Assembly: GCA_943328975.2 (NCBI GenBank)
Contig: CALQCC020000002.1
Coordinates: forward strand, 1 to 64,000
Length of the DNA: 64,000 nt
DNA from: Bordetella parapertussis
GTDB taxonomy: Bacteria > Acidobacteriota > Terriglobia > Bryobacterales > Bryobacteraceae
Direction of reading: 5' to 3'
This document shows positions 32,575 to 43,367 of the stretch, piece after piece. Made by a program: the position numbers and the translations under genes. The notes beneath the pieces are model-generated. The model ran no database searches. It was not told the DNA's origin and saw nothing but the letters and a program-made list of their open reading frames with translations. The stretch's first letter is position 1; each line of letters opens with the position of its first letter.

Positions 32575-32981
32575 AGCGGCGTGGTCCCGTATGGATCAGC
32601 AAGAAAGCGCTCCTGCTGCTGCATGAAGAAAGTCTGGCGGAATTTAGCGGCAAGCGCGGCCTGCGTGACGAAGGTTTGCTCGATTCCGCGCTCGCCCGGC
32701 CCCAGAACCTCCTCGTATACGAGCCGGCGACAACCATCGCAGCTCTGGCTGCCTCCTACGGGTTTGGGATTACGAAGAACCATGCGTTCGTGGATGGAAA
32801 CAAGCGCGCCGGCTTTCTCGGCATCGGCTTGTTTCTGGCTATCAACGGCTACCAATTGCGAGCGGATCAAATCGATGCGATCCAAACGATGCTAAGACTC
32901 GCAAGCGGGGAACTGAAGGAAGACGCACTGGCCGGATGGATCCGGAAGAACAGCGCCAAAGTGAAAAGGTTAGACCGTTGA
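32571..32981 (+). CDS. doc: Doc-family toxin (Fic fold)
   Basis: A 136-residue death-on-curing toxin. The Fic motif reads H71-A-F-V-D-G-N-K-R79 (HxFxDGNKR) followed by AGF, as in P1 Doc, which phosphorylates EF-Tu and stops translation. The N-terminal WISKKALLLLHEESLAEF and RDEGLLDSALARPQNLLVY are typical Doc elements. It starts with GTG in a 4-base overlap with the antitoxin. Unlike P1 phd-doc, the partner is AbrB-like. Its own end overlaps an rRNA methyltransferase gene by 4 bases, which is unusual. Confidence 0.92.
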   Translation: MKRRGPVWISKKALLLLHEESLAEFSGKRGLRDEGLLDSALARPQNLLVYEPATTIAALAASYGFGITKNHAFVDGNKRAGFLGIGLFLAINGYQLRADQIDAIQTMLRLASGELKEDALAGWIRKNSAKVKRLDR

Positions 32982-34132
32982 ATATCGTCAAAGTAAATCG
33001 TAAAGCCGCCGTCCGCGCCGCCAGCGGACATCCGTGGCTCTTTTCCAGCGACGTGGTGGACATGAAATCTGCCACCCCCGGAGAAGCGGTCCAGGTCAAC
33101 GAGGATCGCGGCAAGTTCCTGGGCATCGCGCACTTCAGTTCCACTTCCCAGATCACCCTGCGGCTGCTGACCAACAAGCACGAGCCCATCGACCGCGACT
33201 TCTACCTGCGCCGCCTGCGCCAAGCCATCGCCCATCGCGATCGCGTCATGCAGAATTCCAATGCCTGCCGACTCGTCTTCTCCGAAGGCGACCTGCTGCC
33301 GGGCCTGATCATCGACCGCTACGGCTTCTATCTGGTCCTGCAATCCCTGACCCAGGGCATGGACCGCGCCCAGGACGAAATCGTTTCCTGCCTCATCGAA
33401 CTGCTGCAACCCGCAGGTATCCTGGCTCGCAATGACGCCACCGTCCGCCGGTTGGAAGGGCTCCCCCAGGAAGTAAAAGTTCTCGCTGGCGACATCCCAG
33501 AGAAGGTCATCGTAGAGATGAATGGCCTCAAGCTCACCGCCGACCTGCTGAAAGGCCAGAAAACCGGTACCTATCTGGACCAGCGGGAGAACTACGTCGC
33601 AGCCGCCCGCTACGCGCGGGGCCGCGTGCTCGACTGCTTCAGCTCCACCGGCGGCTTCGCTTTGCACGTCGCCAAACAAGTCGAATCCGTGGACGCCGTC
33701 GAATCCTCCGCCTTGGCCATCGAAACCGCCCGCGCCAATGCTGCCGCCAATGGAATCGACAACATTCATTTCCGCCAAGCCGACGTCTTCGACTACCTCT
33801 CCGGTCGCGACGCCCGCTATTCCATGATCATCCTCGACCCGCCGGCCTTCGCCAAGTCCCGCAAGCAGGTCGAAGACGCAGCCCGCGGCTACAAAGACAT
33901 CAATGTCCGAGCCCTCCGCATGCTGCAACCCGGAGGCGTCCTGGTCACCTGCTCCTGCAGCCACCATATTAATGAGGCCACTCTTTTCGAGATCTTGGCC
34001 GAAGCCGCCCTGGATACGGGAAAGACCTTACGTGTTCTGGAGCGCCGTACTCAGGCCGCTGACCACCCCATTCTCCTCACCGTCCCCGAGACCCTGTATC
34101 TTAAGTGCCTGATTTTTGAAGTGCTTTCGTAG
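32978..34132 (+). CDS. rlmI: Class I rRNA methyltransferase, RlmI-like (PUA plus SAM domain)
   Basis: A 384-residue enzyme of the RlmI/YccW family, which makes m5C1962 in 23S rRNA in E. coli. The N-terminal PUA domain (IVKVNRKAAVRAASGHPWLFSSDV to about residue 75) is followed by an EEHEA-like region and a Rossmann domain with VLDCFSSTGGFALHVAK (motif I), the acidic VDAVESSALAIETA, MIILDPPAFAKS (motif IV) and TCSCSHHI (motif VI). The start is TTG at 32978, in a 4-base TTGA overlap with the doc stop, and gives the normal PUA N-terminus. It is therefore probably coupled to the toxin-antitoxin operon. Confidence 0.9.
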   Translation: MNIVKVNRKAAVRAASGHPWLFSSDVVDMKSATPGEAVQVNEDRGKFLGIAHFSSTSQITLRLLTNKHEPIDRDFYLRRLRQAIAHRDRVMQNSNACRLVFSEGDLLPGLIIDRYGFYLVLQSLTQGMDRAQDEIVSCLIELLQPAGILARNDATVRRLEGLPQEVKVLAGDIPEKVIVEMNGLKLTADLLKGQKTGTYLDQRENYVAAARYARGRVLDCFSSTGGFALHVAKQVESVDAVESSALAIETARANAAANGIDNIHFRQADVFDYLSGRDARYSMIILDPPAFAKSRKQVEDAARGYKDINVRALRMLQPGGVLVTCSCSHHINEATLFEILAEAALDTGKTLRVLERRTQAADHPILLTVPETLYLKCLIFEVLS

Positions 34133-34220
34133 CGGCCTAGTCATCGTGCCCCCTCCCGCCAGGACGTTTGTTCTGTTGCGGACACTTAGTCCAGTGCGTT
34201 AGAGTAGCCCAAAGGCAGTT

Positions 34221-34243
34221 GACTATCCTCTGCCGGGATAGTC
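34221..34243. promoter_or_regulatory. Inverted repeat in the hppA leader
   Basis: GACTATCC (34221-34228) and GGATAGTC (34236-34243), with a 7-base loop. It sits 45 bases before the hppA start and next to a TTGACT that could be a -35 box. No T-tract follows. It may be an operator or an mRNA hairpin. Confidence 0.4.
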
Positions 34244-34288
34244 GATCGCCACAGACTTCTTTTGACACCCACTGGAGGATTCCCGGGG

Positions 34289-36730
<2,442 letters not shown>

Positions 36731-36748
36731 GTTGTAGCAGTAGTGTTG

Positions 36749-36754
36749 TATCGT
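36749..36754 (+). promoter_or_regulatory. -10 box (TATCGT) of a predicted leaderless promoter (M49-like gene)
   Basis: TATCGT, six bases (GGGGGC), then ATG at 36761. The match to consensus is weaker than at other sites, and GGGGG could also act as a ribosome-binding site. Confidence 0.3.
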
Positions 36755-36760
36755 GGGGGC

Positions 36761-38377
36761 ATGCGTTCTGCGCGTGCCCCTTTCGCTTTTTGCCTCCTAC
36801 TTATGTCTTGCTCCACTCCTCCTGACCCCCAGCTCGCTGAGCTGGAAAAGAAACAATCCCGCTTCGCGCCGGTGGAACTACGCGTCGATACCGCCAAGCT
36901 CGACCCCGCGGACCAGCAAGCGCTGGCGAAGCTAGTGGAGGCCGCCCGCGTCATCGACGACCTCTATCGCAATGAGCAAGTCTGGAGCGGCAACGCGGCT
37001 CTGCGTGCCAAGCTCGCGGCGGATACAACGCCCTTGGGTAAGGCGCGGCTGCGCTATTACGACTTGAATCAAGGTCCGTGGTCAGACCTGGATGAACACG
37101 CATCGTTCATCCCCAACGTCCTGCCGCGCAAACCGCTGGGTGCGAACTTCTACCCCGAGGACATGAAGCGTGAGGAGTTCGAGGCGTGGATCGCGAAACT
37201 TCGCCCGGATCAAAAAGAAATCGCCACCGGATTCTTCACCGTCATCCGCCGCAACGGTTCCGGCTTGACCGCGATCCCCTACAGTGTGGCTTACCAGGAG
37301 CCTCTGAACCGCGCAGCCCGCCTATTGAACGAAGCAGCGGACCTCACGCCGAACGCGTCGCTCAAGGAGTTCCTCCACCTCCGAGCGGAAGCGTTTCTCA
37401 ACAACGACTACTACGAGAGCGACGTGGCCTGGATGAAGGTGGACGCTCCCATCGACGCGACCATCGGACCGTACGAGACCTACATGGACGAAGTCTTCGG
37501 CTACAAAGCTGCGTTCGAAGCGTACATTACGCTGCGTGACGACGCTGAATCCGCCAAGCTCAAGATGTTCTCCGATCACTTGCAGGAGATCGAAAACAGC
37601 CTGCCGATGGACCCCAAGTTTCGCAATCCAAAGATCGGAGCGCTGGCCCCCATCCGCGTAGTGAACGAAGTTCTAGCCACCGGCGACGGCGCGCACGGAG
37701 TCCGCACCGCCGCGTTTAACCTGCCTAACGACGAGCGCGTCGTGCGCAAATACGGATCGAAGCGGGTGATGCTGAAGAACGTTCAAGAGGCGAAGTTCGC
37801 CAAGATCCTGGAACCCATCGCGGCTCGTGTGTTGCCTGCAGCGGACCGCGCCAACCTGAGCTTCAACGCCTTCTTCACCCACATCCTGGCGCACGAAATG
37901 ACGCACGGGATCGGACCGCAGAACAATGTGCGCGGCTCGCTCAAGGAACTGCATTCGGCGATTGAAGAAGCCAAAGCGGACGCGACCGGGCTGTTCATGA
38001 TGCAGTACCTCTTCGATAAAGGCCTGTTGCCCGCCGAAGAAAAAGCCCTGTACACAACGTTCTTAGCCTCGTCGTTCCGCACCCTGCGCTTCGGAGTGCA
38101 TGAAGCCCACGGACGCGGTATGGCTCTGCAGGTCAACTACCTGACAGACAAGGGAGCATTCGTCGCCGGCGCGGACGGCACGTTCACCGTCGACTTCACG
38201 AAGATCAAGGGCGCAGTGCGGGACTTGGTGCATGACCTGCTGACTATCGAAGCCACAGGAGATTATGCAGGCGCAAAGAAACTGCTCGACGAGATGGGGG
38301 TGTTGCGTCCGGCGCTGGAGAAAGCGTTGGCGAAGTTGACGGACCTGCCTACCGATATTGAGCCGGTTCGGAGGTAG
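36761..38377 (+). CDS. Lipoprotein of the dipeptidyl-peptidase III (M49)-like family
   Basis: A 538-residue protein. The signal ends in the lipobox LLMSCS, so it is probably a periplasmic lipoprotein. The C-terminal half has the zinc site of M49-like enzymes: HEMTHG in THILAHEMTHGIGPQN and the second motif EEAKAD in SAIEEAKADATGLFMM, which corresponds to EECRAD of DPP III. True DPP III has HExxxH; this group has HExxH, as in NCBI's dipeptidyl-peptidase 3 family proteins. The first half (FYPEDMKREEFEAWIAKL; GPYETYMDEVFGYKAAFEAYI) is also recognisable family sequence. It probably cleaves peptides; specificity is unknown. Confidence 0.8.
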   Translation: MRSARAPFAFCLLLMSCSTPPDPQLAELEKKQSRFAPVELRVDTAKLDPADQQALAKLVEAARVIDDLYRNEQVWSGNAALRAKLAADTTPLGKARLRYYDLNQGPWSDLDEHASFIPNVLPRKPLGANFYPEDMKREEFEAWIAKLRPDQKEIATGFFTVIRRNGSGLTAIPYSVAYQEPLNRAARLLNEAADLTPNASLKEFLHLRAEAFLNNDYYESDVAWMKVDAPIDATIGPYETYMDEVFGYKAAFEAYITLRDDAESAKLKMFSDHLQEIENSLPMDPKFRNPKIGALAPIRVVNEVLATGDGAHGVRTAAFNLPNDERVVRKYGSKRVMLKNVQEAKFAKILEPIAARVLPAADRANLSFNAFFTHILAHEMTHGIGPQNNVRGSLKELHSAIEEAKADATGLFMMQYLFDKGLLPAEEKALYTTFLASSFRTLRFGVHEAHGRGMALQVNYLTDKGAFVAGADGTFTVDFTKIKGAVRDLVHDLLTIEATGDYAGAKKLLDEMGVLRPALEKALAKLTDLPTDIEPVRR

Positions 38378-38387
38378 TCCCTCGCGG

Positions 38388-38684
38388 CTATCGTGCGCTT
38401 GCCGGAACAGGCGGGATAAAGTGAAATCGGACCAGATAGACGTTGTCGCCAGCACCGTGCTTGGCCACCTTCAGTAGATCGATCACGCCTAGAAACCCTG
38501 ATTCGATCGCCAAAGGATGCGTAATATCCTGAAGCGCGATTTGCTCAACGGAATCCACTTCGATCTCACCATCTTGGATCTGATAGCGACCGCCGACTTT
38601 GACGTGCGGGTATTTCCAGATCCGAACGCTACAGGTGATTGTCCCGTTCCGCACACCCTCTCGAAGGCGCTTAGTGAAAACCAT
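38388..38684 (-). CDS. Small ASCH-like (PUA superfamily) protein
   Basis: A 98-residue soluble protein. The sequence MVFTKRLREGVRNGTITCSVRIWKY, followed by KVGGRYQIQDGEIEVDSVEQIAL and YLVRFHFI, resembles ASCH domains. In these a basic start, a K-x-G-x-x-Y/V strand and an E-V strand form an RNA- or nucleotide-binding barrel. The assignment is by pattern and moderate. No clear ribosome-binding site or partner is seen. It is convergent with the M49-like gene, 10 bases apart. Confidence 0.55.
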   Translation of the reverse strand: MVFTKRLREGVRNGTITCSVRIWKYPHVKVGGRYQIQDGEIEVDSVEQIALQDITHPLAIESGFLGVIDLLKVAKHGAGDNVYLVRFHFIPPVPASAR

Positions 38685-38698
38685 GGGAGGCTTTACCG

Positions 38699-38965
38699 CT
38701 ACTTCAGGATGTTGAGCTTGGCCGGCTCAGTGCGCAGGCAAGCCATAGTGTCGGTAACGCCACCGGCCAGTTCGCCGCAAGCGTTGCTCGTGGCTGTGCG
38801 AACGGCGTCTTCCTGCGTCGCTCCGCGCGCGATCTTGCAGGTGGTCACGCCTTTGAATTGAATGCAGACCTCGACACGATTGCTCGACAGATTCATCATC
38901 GAATACACCATGATGCCGAGGATCACGGCCACGATGCCGATCGCAACCAGAACTGGCTTCTTCAT
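38699..38965 (-). CDS. Small membrane-anchored protein in the dnaE-accA operon
   Basis: An 88-residue protein with one N-terminal membrane helix (PVLVAIGIVAVILGIMVYSMM) and a small extracytoplasmic domain that has three cysteines (EVCIQF, TTCKIARG, SNACGEL) and a fourth in MACLRTE. An even number suggests two disulfides. It overlaps the stop of accA by 4 bases (ATGA), so translation is coupled to it. No family with known function is recognised. Conservation of this trio in relatives would be informative. Confidence 0.6.
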   Translation of the reverse strand: MKKPVLVAIGIVAVILGIMVYSMMNLSSNRVEVCIQFKGVTTCKIARGATQEDAVRTATSNACGELAGGVTDTMACLRTEPAKLNILK

Positions 38966-39858
38966 TTGCCCTCAGTGACGAAGGCCGAGCCCATGGCGCG
39001 GAACTTCTTGTAGCGGTCGTCGATCAATTCCTTGGGCGTCATCCCTCGCAAGCTCGCCAGCGCTTCACGCAAGGTGATGCGCAGGGCCTCCGCCGCTCCA
39101 TCGGGATCGGCGTGGGCGCCTTGCGGCGGCTCCGGGATGATTCCATCGATCAACCCGAGCTTGAGTAAGTCCGGCGCAGTCATCTTTAAAGACGCTGCCG
39201 CGGCAGGTGCCCGAGAGGAATCGCGATAAATAATCGCCGCGCAGCTTTCCGGCGAGATCACGCTATAGACCGCGTTCTCCATCATGTAGACGCGATTGCC
39301 GACGCCCAGCGCGAGCGCGCCTCCGCTGCCGCCTTCGCCCAGCACTACAGCGATGACGGGCACTCCGAGTCGGGACATCTCCTGCAGGTTGTGCGCGATC
39401 GCACGGCCCTGGCCGCGCTCTTCAGCTTCTTTTCCGTGCCAGGCGCCGGGTGTGTCCAGTAATGCGATGATCGGGCGGTTGAACTTCTGCGCCATCTCCA
39501 TCAGACGCATCGCCTTGCGATAACCCTCGGGGTGCGGATAGCCGAAGTTGCGGAACATGCGCTGCTTGGTATCGCGGCCCTTCTGCTGCGCCACGATCAT
39601 GACCGGCTGCTCATCGAACCAGCCCATGCCGGCCACGATGGCGTGATCGTCCGCAAAGGCGCGATCGCCGTGCAGTTCTACAAAGTCGGTAAACAGGCGC
39701 TGGATATAGTCGAGCGAATGCGGACGTTTCGCGTGCCGCGCGAGCAGCACTCGTTCCCAGCTGGGATTGGTTTCGGTTGGGGCGGGGGATGCTGCCATGT
39801 TCTCAGGCCTAGGGTCTGGCGTCGGATCTTTCAGCGGGGCTGGGCTGGGGGAACTCAT
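38962..39858 (-). CDS. accA: Acetyl-CoA carboxylase carboxyltransferase subunit alpha
   Basis: A 298-residue subunit that transfers the carboxyl group from biotin to acetyl-CoA, making malonyl-CoA. Family sequence is evident from SWERVLLARHAKRPHSLDYI through FTDFVELHGDRAFADDHAIVAG, AQQKGRDTKQRMFRNFGYPHPEGYRKA, and the oxyanion region GGSGGALALGVGNRV, to SPESCAAIIYRD. Length is normal, with a Pro/Ser-rich N-terminal tail of about 25 residues. The ATG at 39858 overlaps the dnaE stop by 4 bases, and its own stop overlaps the next small gene by 4 bases. accD is not in the window. Confidence 0.96.
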   Translation of the reverse strand: MSSPSPAPLKDPTPDPRPENMAASPAPTETNPSWERVLLARHAKRPHSLDYIQRLFTDFVELHGDRAFADDHAIVAGMGWFDEQPVMIVAQQKGRDTKQRMFRNFGYPHPEGYRKAMRLMEMAQKFNRPIIALLDTPGAWHGKEAEERGQGRAIAHNLQEMSRLGVPVIAVVLGEGGSGGALALGVGNRVYMMENAVYSVISPESCAAIIYRDSSRAPAAAASLKMTAPDLLKLGLIDGIIPEPPQGAHADPDGAAEALRITLREALASLRGMTPKELIDDRYKKFRAMGSAFVTEGK

Positions 39859-42800
39859 TCACTGGCCAAAACTTCAAGCGCTTCGGGCCCGCAGATCCGA
39901 GCCAACTCACTTTTGAATTCTTTATCCGGGCGAACTTTAGCCGCAACATCTAGGATAACCGAGAAGTCCTTCGACTTTTCAAGCCGCAGCCGAACTTCGG
40001 CCGTTCCGGGCTTGCGGGCGAAGAGCTGGTGAAGAGCCTCCGGATCGGCTTTCCCCGTCAGCGGAACGCGAATCGAGATCAGCGACGGCATCGCGACGCG
40101 GGCGTTTTCCAGCGCCACGATTTCCTGTACGGAGATCTTCGGCTGAGCGTTTTCTTCCGGATACACCAACCCTCGGATCAGCACGGCCTTGTCTTCCACC
40201 AGCGAGGTCTGCAGACGCTCATACTGCTTGGCGAAGATCATGGCCTCCAGACCGCCTTCGCGATCTTCAATTTGCAGCGACGCCCACAGTTCCCCTTTTT
40301 TGTTGCGGCGGCGGTTGATGCCGGTGAGGATGCCGCATAGGGCCACTTCGGTGCTCCTCGCCAGACCTTCCAACCCGCTGGTGAGGTGCGTCGCGAGCGC
40401 GGTCGCCTTTTCGTCGTATTCGTCGAGCGGGTGGCCGGTGATGTAGAAGCCGACCATTTCTTTTTCAGCAGACAGTTTTTCCCGCGTGGTCCAATCCGGG
40501 ACGTTCGGCATGGGATGCGCCGTGGGCTCTGCCGCCATCAATTCGGCGAACAAGCCGGACTGACCACTGGCCTTATCTTTGGAAATGCGCAGTCCATTTT
40601 CAATGGCTCCGTCGAGCATCGCGAACTGTTGCGCGCGGGTGCCGCCTAGCGTATCCATGGCTCCGCCGCGAATCAGACTCTCGATCATACGGCGATTGAC
40701 CGCGCTGAGGTCGACACGTTCGCAGAAGTCGTAGACGGAGGTGAACGGACCACCTTCGGCCCGCGCTTTCTCGATGGATTCTACAGCCGGCAGACCGACG
40801 TTCTTGATCGCGCCGAGGCCGAACCGGATGCCGGATTCGCCAGGTTGATCCGAATGCACAGGCGTGAAGGTAAACTCCGACCAGTTCACGTCCGGAGCAA
40901 GAACCTTGATGCCCATCTCGCGGCATTCGCTGATGTATTTCACCACCTTCGCGGTGTTGCCAGTTTCCGAAGTCAGCAGCGCGCTGATGAATTCGAGCGC
41001 GTAGTGCGCCTTGAGATACGCAGTGACAAACGCCAGGTACGCATACGCCGCGGAGTGCGACTTATTGAAACCGTAGCCCGCGAACTTTTCCATCAAGTCG
41101 AAGACTTTTTCGGCTTTCTTCCTGGGATGTTTACGAGCCGCCGCGCCTTCGAGGAAGCGCTCGCGCTGCTTGGTCATCTCCTCGAGCTTCTTCTTACCCA
41201 TCGCGCGACGCAGCAAGTCGGCGTCGCCCAGCGAGTAACCGGCGATGCGATTCGAGATCTGCATCACCTGTTCCTGATAGACCATGACGCCGTAGGTCTC
41301 TTCGAGCAGTTCCTTCAGTTCCGGTAAATCGTAAACAACTTCCTTGCGCCCGTGTTTGCGATCGATAAAGTCATCGATCATACCCATCGGGCCCGGACGG
41401 TACAGCGCGTTCAACGCGATCAAATCTTCAATACGATCCGGCTGATAGCGGCGCAAAATGTCGCGCATGCCGGGCGATTCAAACTGGAACACGCCGCTGG
41501 TGTAGCCTTTGCTGAAGATTCCGTCGAACGTTTCCTTGTCGTCCATCGGAATCTCTTCGACGGTCAACTTGATGCCGCGATGACGTTCGATCAGCTTCAG
41601 AGCATCGGCGATGATGGTGAGCGTCGTGAGGCCCAAGAAATCCATCTTGAGCAGCCCGAGCTTTTCCAGACCCACCATGTCGTACTGGGTAACAATTTCA
41701 TCCCGGTTCGTCTTGTACAGCGGAACAAGTTCCTTCAACGCGACCGGCGAAATCACGACGCCGGCGGCGTGGACACTGGCATTCCGGGCCATGCCCTCCA
41801 GTCGTTGGGCGACGTCCAAAATCTCTTTGACGCGTGGATCCTTGCGAGCCAGATCGTCGATCTGCGGCTCCACTCGGCGCGCCTCTTCCAGCTTGATATT
41901 CAGCGGCGTGGTTGGGATCAGCTTGGTGATCTTCTCTACTTCGCCGTAGCCGATTTCGAGCACGCGCCCCACGTCCTTGATCGCGGCGCGCGCACCCATG
42001 GTGCCGAAAGTAATAATCTGCGCGACCTGCTCACGCCCGTACTTTTCAGTAACGTACTGGATGACTTCGCCACGCCCGCGCGTACAGAAATCGATGTCGA
42101 TATCAGGCATGCTGATGCGTTCCGGATTCAGGAAGCGCTCAAACAGCAACCCATACGCCAGAGGATCAATATCCGTGATCTCCATCGCGTAACTGACCAA
42201 GCTGCCCGCCGCCGAGCCGCGCCCCGGGCCCACCGGAATGCCCTTCATCTTGGCGTAGCGGATGAAGTCCCAAGTGATCAGGAAGTAGCCGGAAAACTGC
42301 ATGCTCTGGATCGTCTTGATTTCGCGATCCAGGCGCTCAACGTATTCCTGAAGATCGTGCTTCAGCGCGCCTTGTTTCGCGAGCGCTTCCAACCGTCCGC
42401 GCCGCTTTTCGAAGCCCTGCCGAGCGACGTATTCAAAGTAAGTATCGGTAGTGTGACTTTCGGGAATCGGGAATTTCGGGAAAGGTTCCTTGACCGGTTC
42501 CAGCTTCAACTGGCAGCGCTGCGCGATGTCCCAGGTCCGGTCCAGCGCGTGTTCCACTTCGCCGAACAGCGTCATCATCTCTTCGCGCGACTTCAGATAA
42601 AACGCGTTCTTATCGAACTTCATCCGATTCGCATCGGACATCACTTTGCCGGTCTGGATGCACAGCAGAATCTCGTGCGCCCGGGCGTCGTCGTGTTTCA
42701 GGTAGTGCGAATCGTTGGTCACCACCAGCGGAATTTCCGTGTCCGCGGATAAACGATGGATCAGCGGCAGAACCTGTGCGTCCAGATCCATGCCGTGGTC

Positions 42801-43325
42801 TTGCAGTTCCAAGAAGAAGTTCTTCTTCCCGAACAAGTCGCTGTATTCGTAGGCTAGCCGCTTGGCTTCATCGAAGCGATCGGCCAGCAGCGTTTCGTTG
42901 ATGTCGCCGCGCAGACACGCGGACAGCGCGATCAACCCCTCAGAGTGGCGCGAGAGTAGATCTTTATCGATGCGCGGCTTGTAGTAAAACCCGTCGAGGT
43001 ACCCGCTGGAGACCAACTGGATCAGGTTGCGATAGCCTGTCTGGTTCTCGCACAGCAGCACCAGGTGGTTGTAGCGATTCGAGTCGCTTTTGTTCTTCTG
43101 GCCCTGCTGCGCGACGTAGACTTCGCAGCCGATCACGGGATGCACGCCGTGTTTCGTGGCCTCGTTATAGAACTCCACCGCGCCGAACAGATTGCCGTGG
43201 TCGGTCATGGCGATCGAGGGCATCTTCTGCTCCTCGGCCAGCGTCATGAGCTGCGAAATTTCACACGCGCCGTCGAGCAGCGAGTAGTCGGTGTGGCAAT
43301 GGAGGTGTACAAATGGGGCGGCCAT
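39855..43325 (-). CDS. dnaE: DNA polymerase III subunit alpha
   Basis: An 1156-residue replicative polymerase of the DnaE1 type. The PHP domain starts MAAPFVHLHCHTDYSLLDGACEI. The C-family palm has the catalytic acidic residues in MPDIDIDFCTRGRGEVI (D-x-D), preceded by VGPGRGSAAGSLVSYAM. The helix-hairpin-helix and OB domains follow near the C-terminus (ALCGILTGINRRRNKKGE...QIEDREG). Start at 43325 is chosen because the PHP domain follows at once. It heads an operon with accA and a small membrane protein, joined by 4-base overlaps. The dnaE-accA neighbourhood also occurs in other bacteria. Confidence 0.97.
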   Translation of the reverse strand: MAAPFVHLHCHTDYSLLDGACEISQLMTLAEEQKMPSIAMTDHGNLFGAVEFYNEATKHGVHPVIGCEVYVAQQGQKNKSDSNRYNHLVLLCENQTGYRNLIQLVSSGYLDGFYYKPRIDKDLLSRHSEGLIALSACLRGDINETLLADRFDEAKRLAYEYSDLFGKKNFFLELQDHGMDLDAQVLPLIHRLSADTEIPLVVTNDSHYLKHDDARAHEILLCIQTGKVMSDANRMKFDKNAFYLKSREEMMTLFGEVEHALDRTWDIAQRCQLKLEPVKEPFPKFPIPESHTTDTYFEYVARQGFEKRRGRLEALAKQGALKHDLQEYVERLDREIKTIQSMQFSGYFLITWDFIRYAKMKGIPVGPGRGSAAGSLVSYAMEITDIDPLAYGLLFERFLNPERISMPDIDIDFCTRGRGEVIQYVTEKYGREQVAQIITFGTMGARAAIKDVGRVLEIGYGEVEKITKLIPTTPLNIKLEEARRVEPQIDDLARKDPRVKEILDVAQRLEGMARNASVHAAGVVISPVALKELVPLYKTNRDEIVTQYDMVGLEKLGLLKMDFLGLTTLTIIADALKLIERHRGIKLTVEEIPMDDKETFDGIFSKGYTSGVFQFESPGMRDILRRYQPDRIEDLIALNALYRPGPMGMIDDFIDRKHGRKEVVYDLPELKELLEETYGVMVYQEQVMQISNRIAGYSLGDADLLRRAMGKKKLEEMTKQRERFLEGAAARKHPRKKAEKVFDLMEKFAGYGFNKSHSAAYAYLAFVTAYLKAHYALEFISALLTSETGNTAKVVKYISECREMGIKVLAPDVNWSEFTFTPVHSDQPGESGIRFGLGAIKNVGLPAVESIEKARAEGGPFTSVYDFCERVDLSAVNRRMIESLIRGGAMDTLGGTRAQQFAMLDGAIENGLRISKDKASGQSGLFAELMAAEPTAHPMPNVPDWTTREKLSAEKEMVGFYITGHPLDEYDEKATALATHLTSGLEGLARSTEVALCGILTGINRRRNKKGELWASLQIEDREGGLEAMIFAKQYERLQTSLVEDKAVLIRGLVYPEENAQPKISVQEIVALENARVAMPSLISIRVPLTGKADPEALHQLFARKPGTAEVRLRLEKSKDFSVILDVAAKVRPDKEFKSELARICGPEALEVLASE

Positions 43326-43367
43326 AGTAACTACAGGGGAGACCACTAGTATAGCGGTCCCCTACTA

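Noticed and set aside
38699-38965. Lipoprotein assignment for the 88-residue protein after accA
   Set aside because: No lipobox Cys follows the hydrophobic segment; it is better read as a signal anchor.
41352-42752. 466-codon open frame antisense to dnaE
   Set aside because: It is the shadow of a highly conserved polymerase gene, with no recognisable domain or ribosome-binding site.
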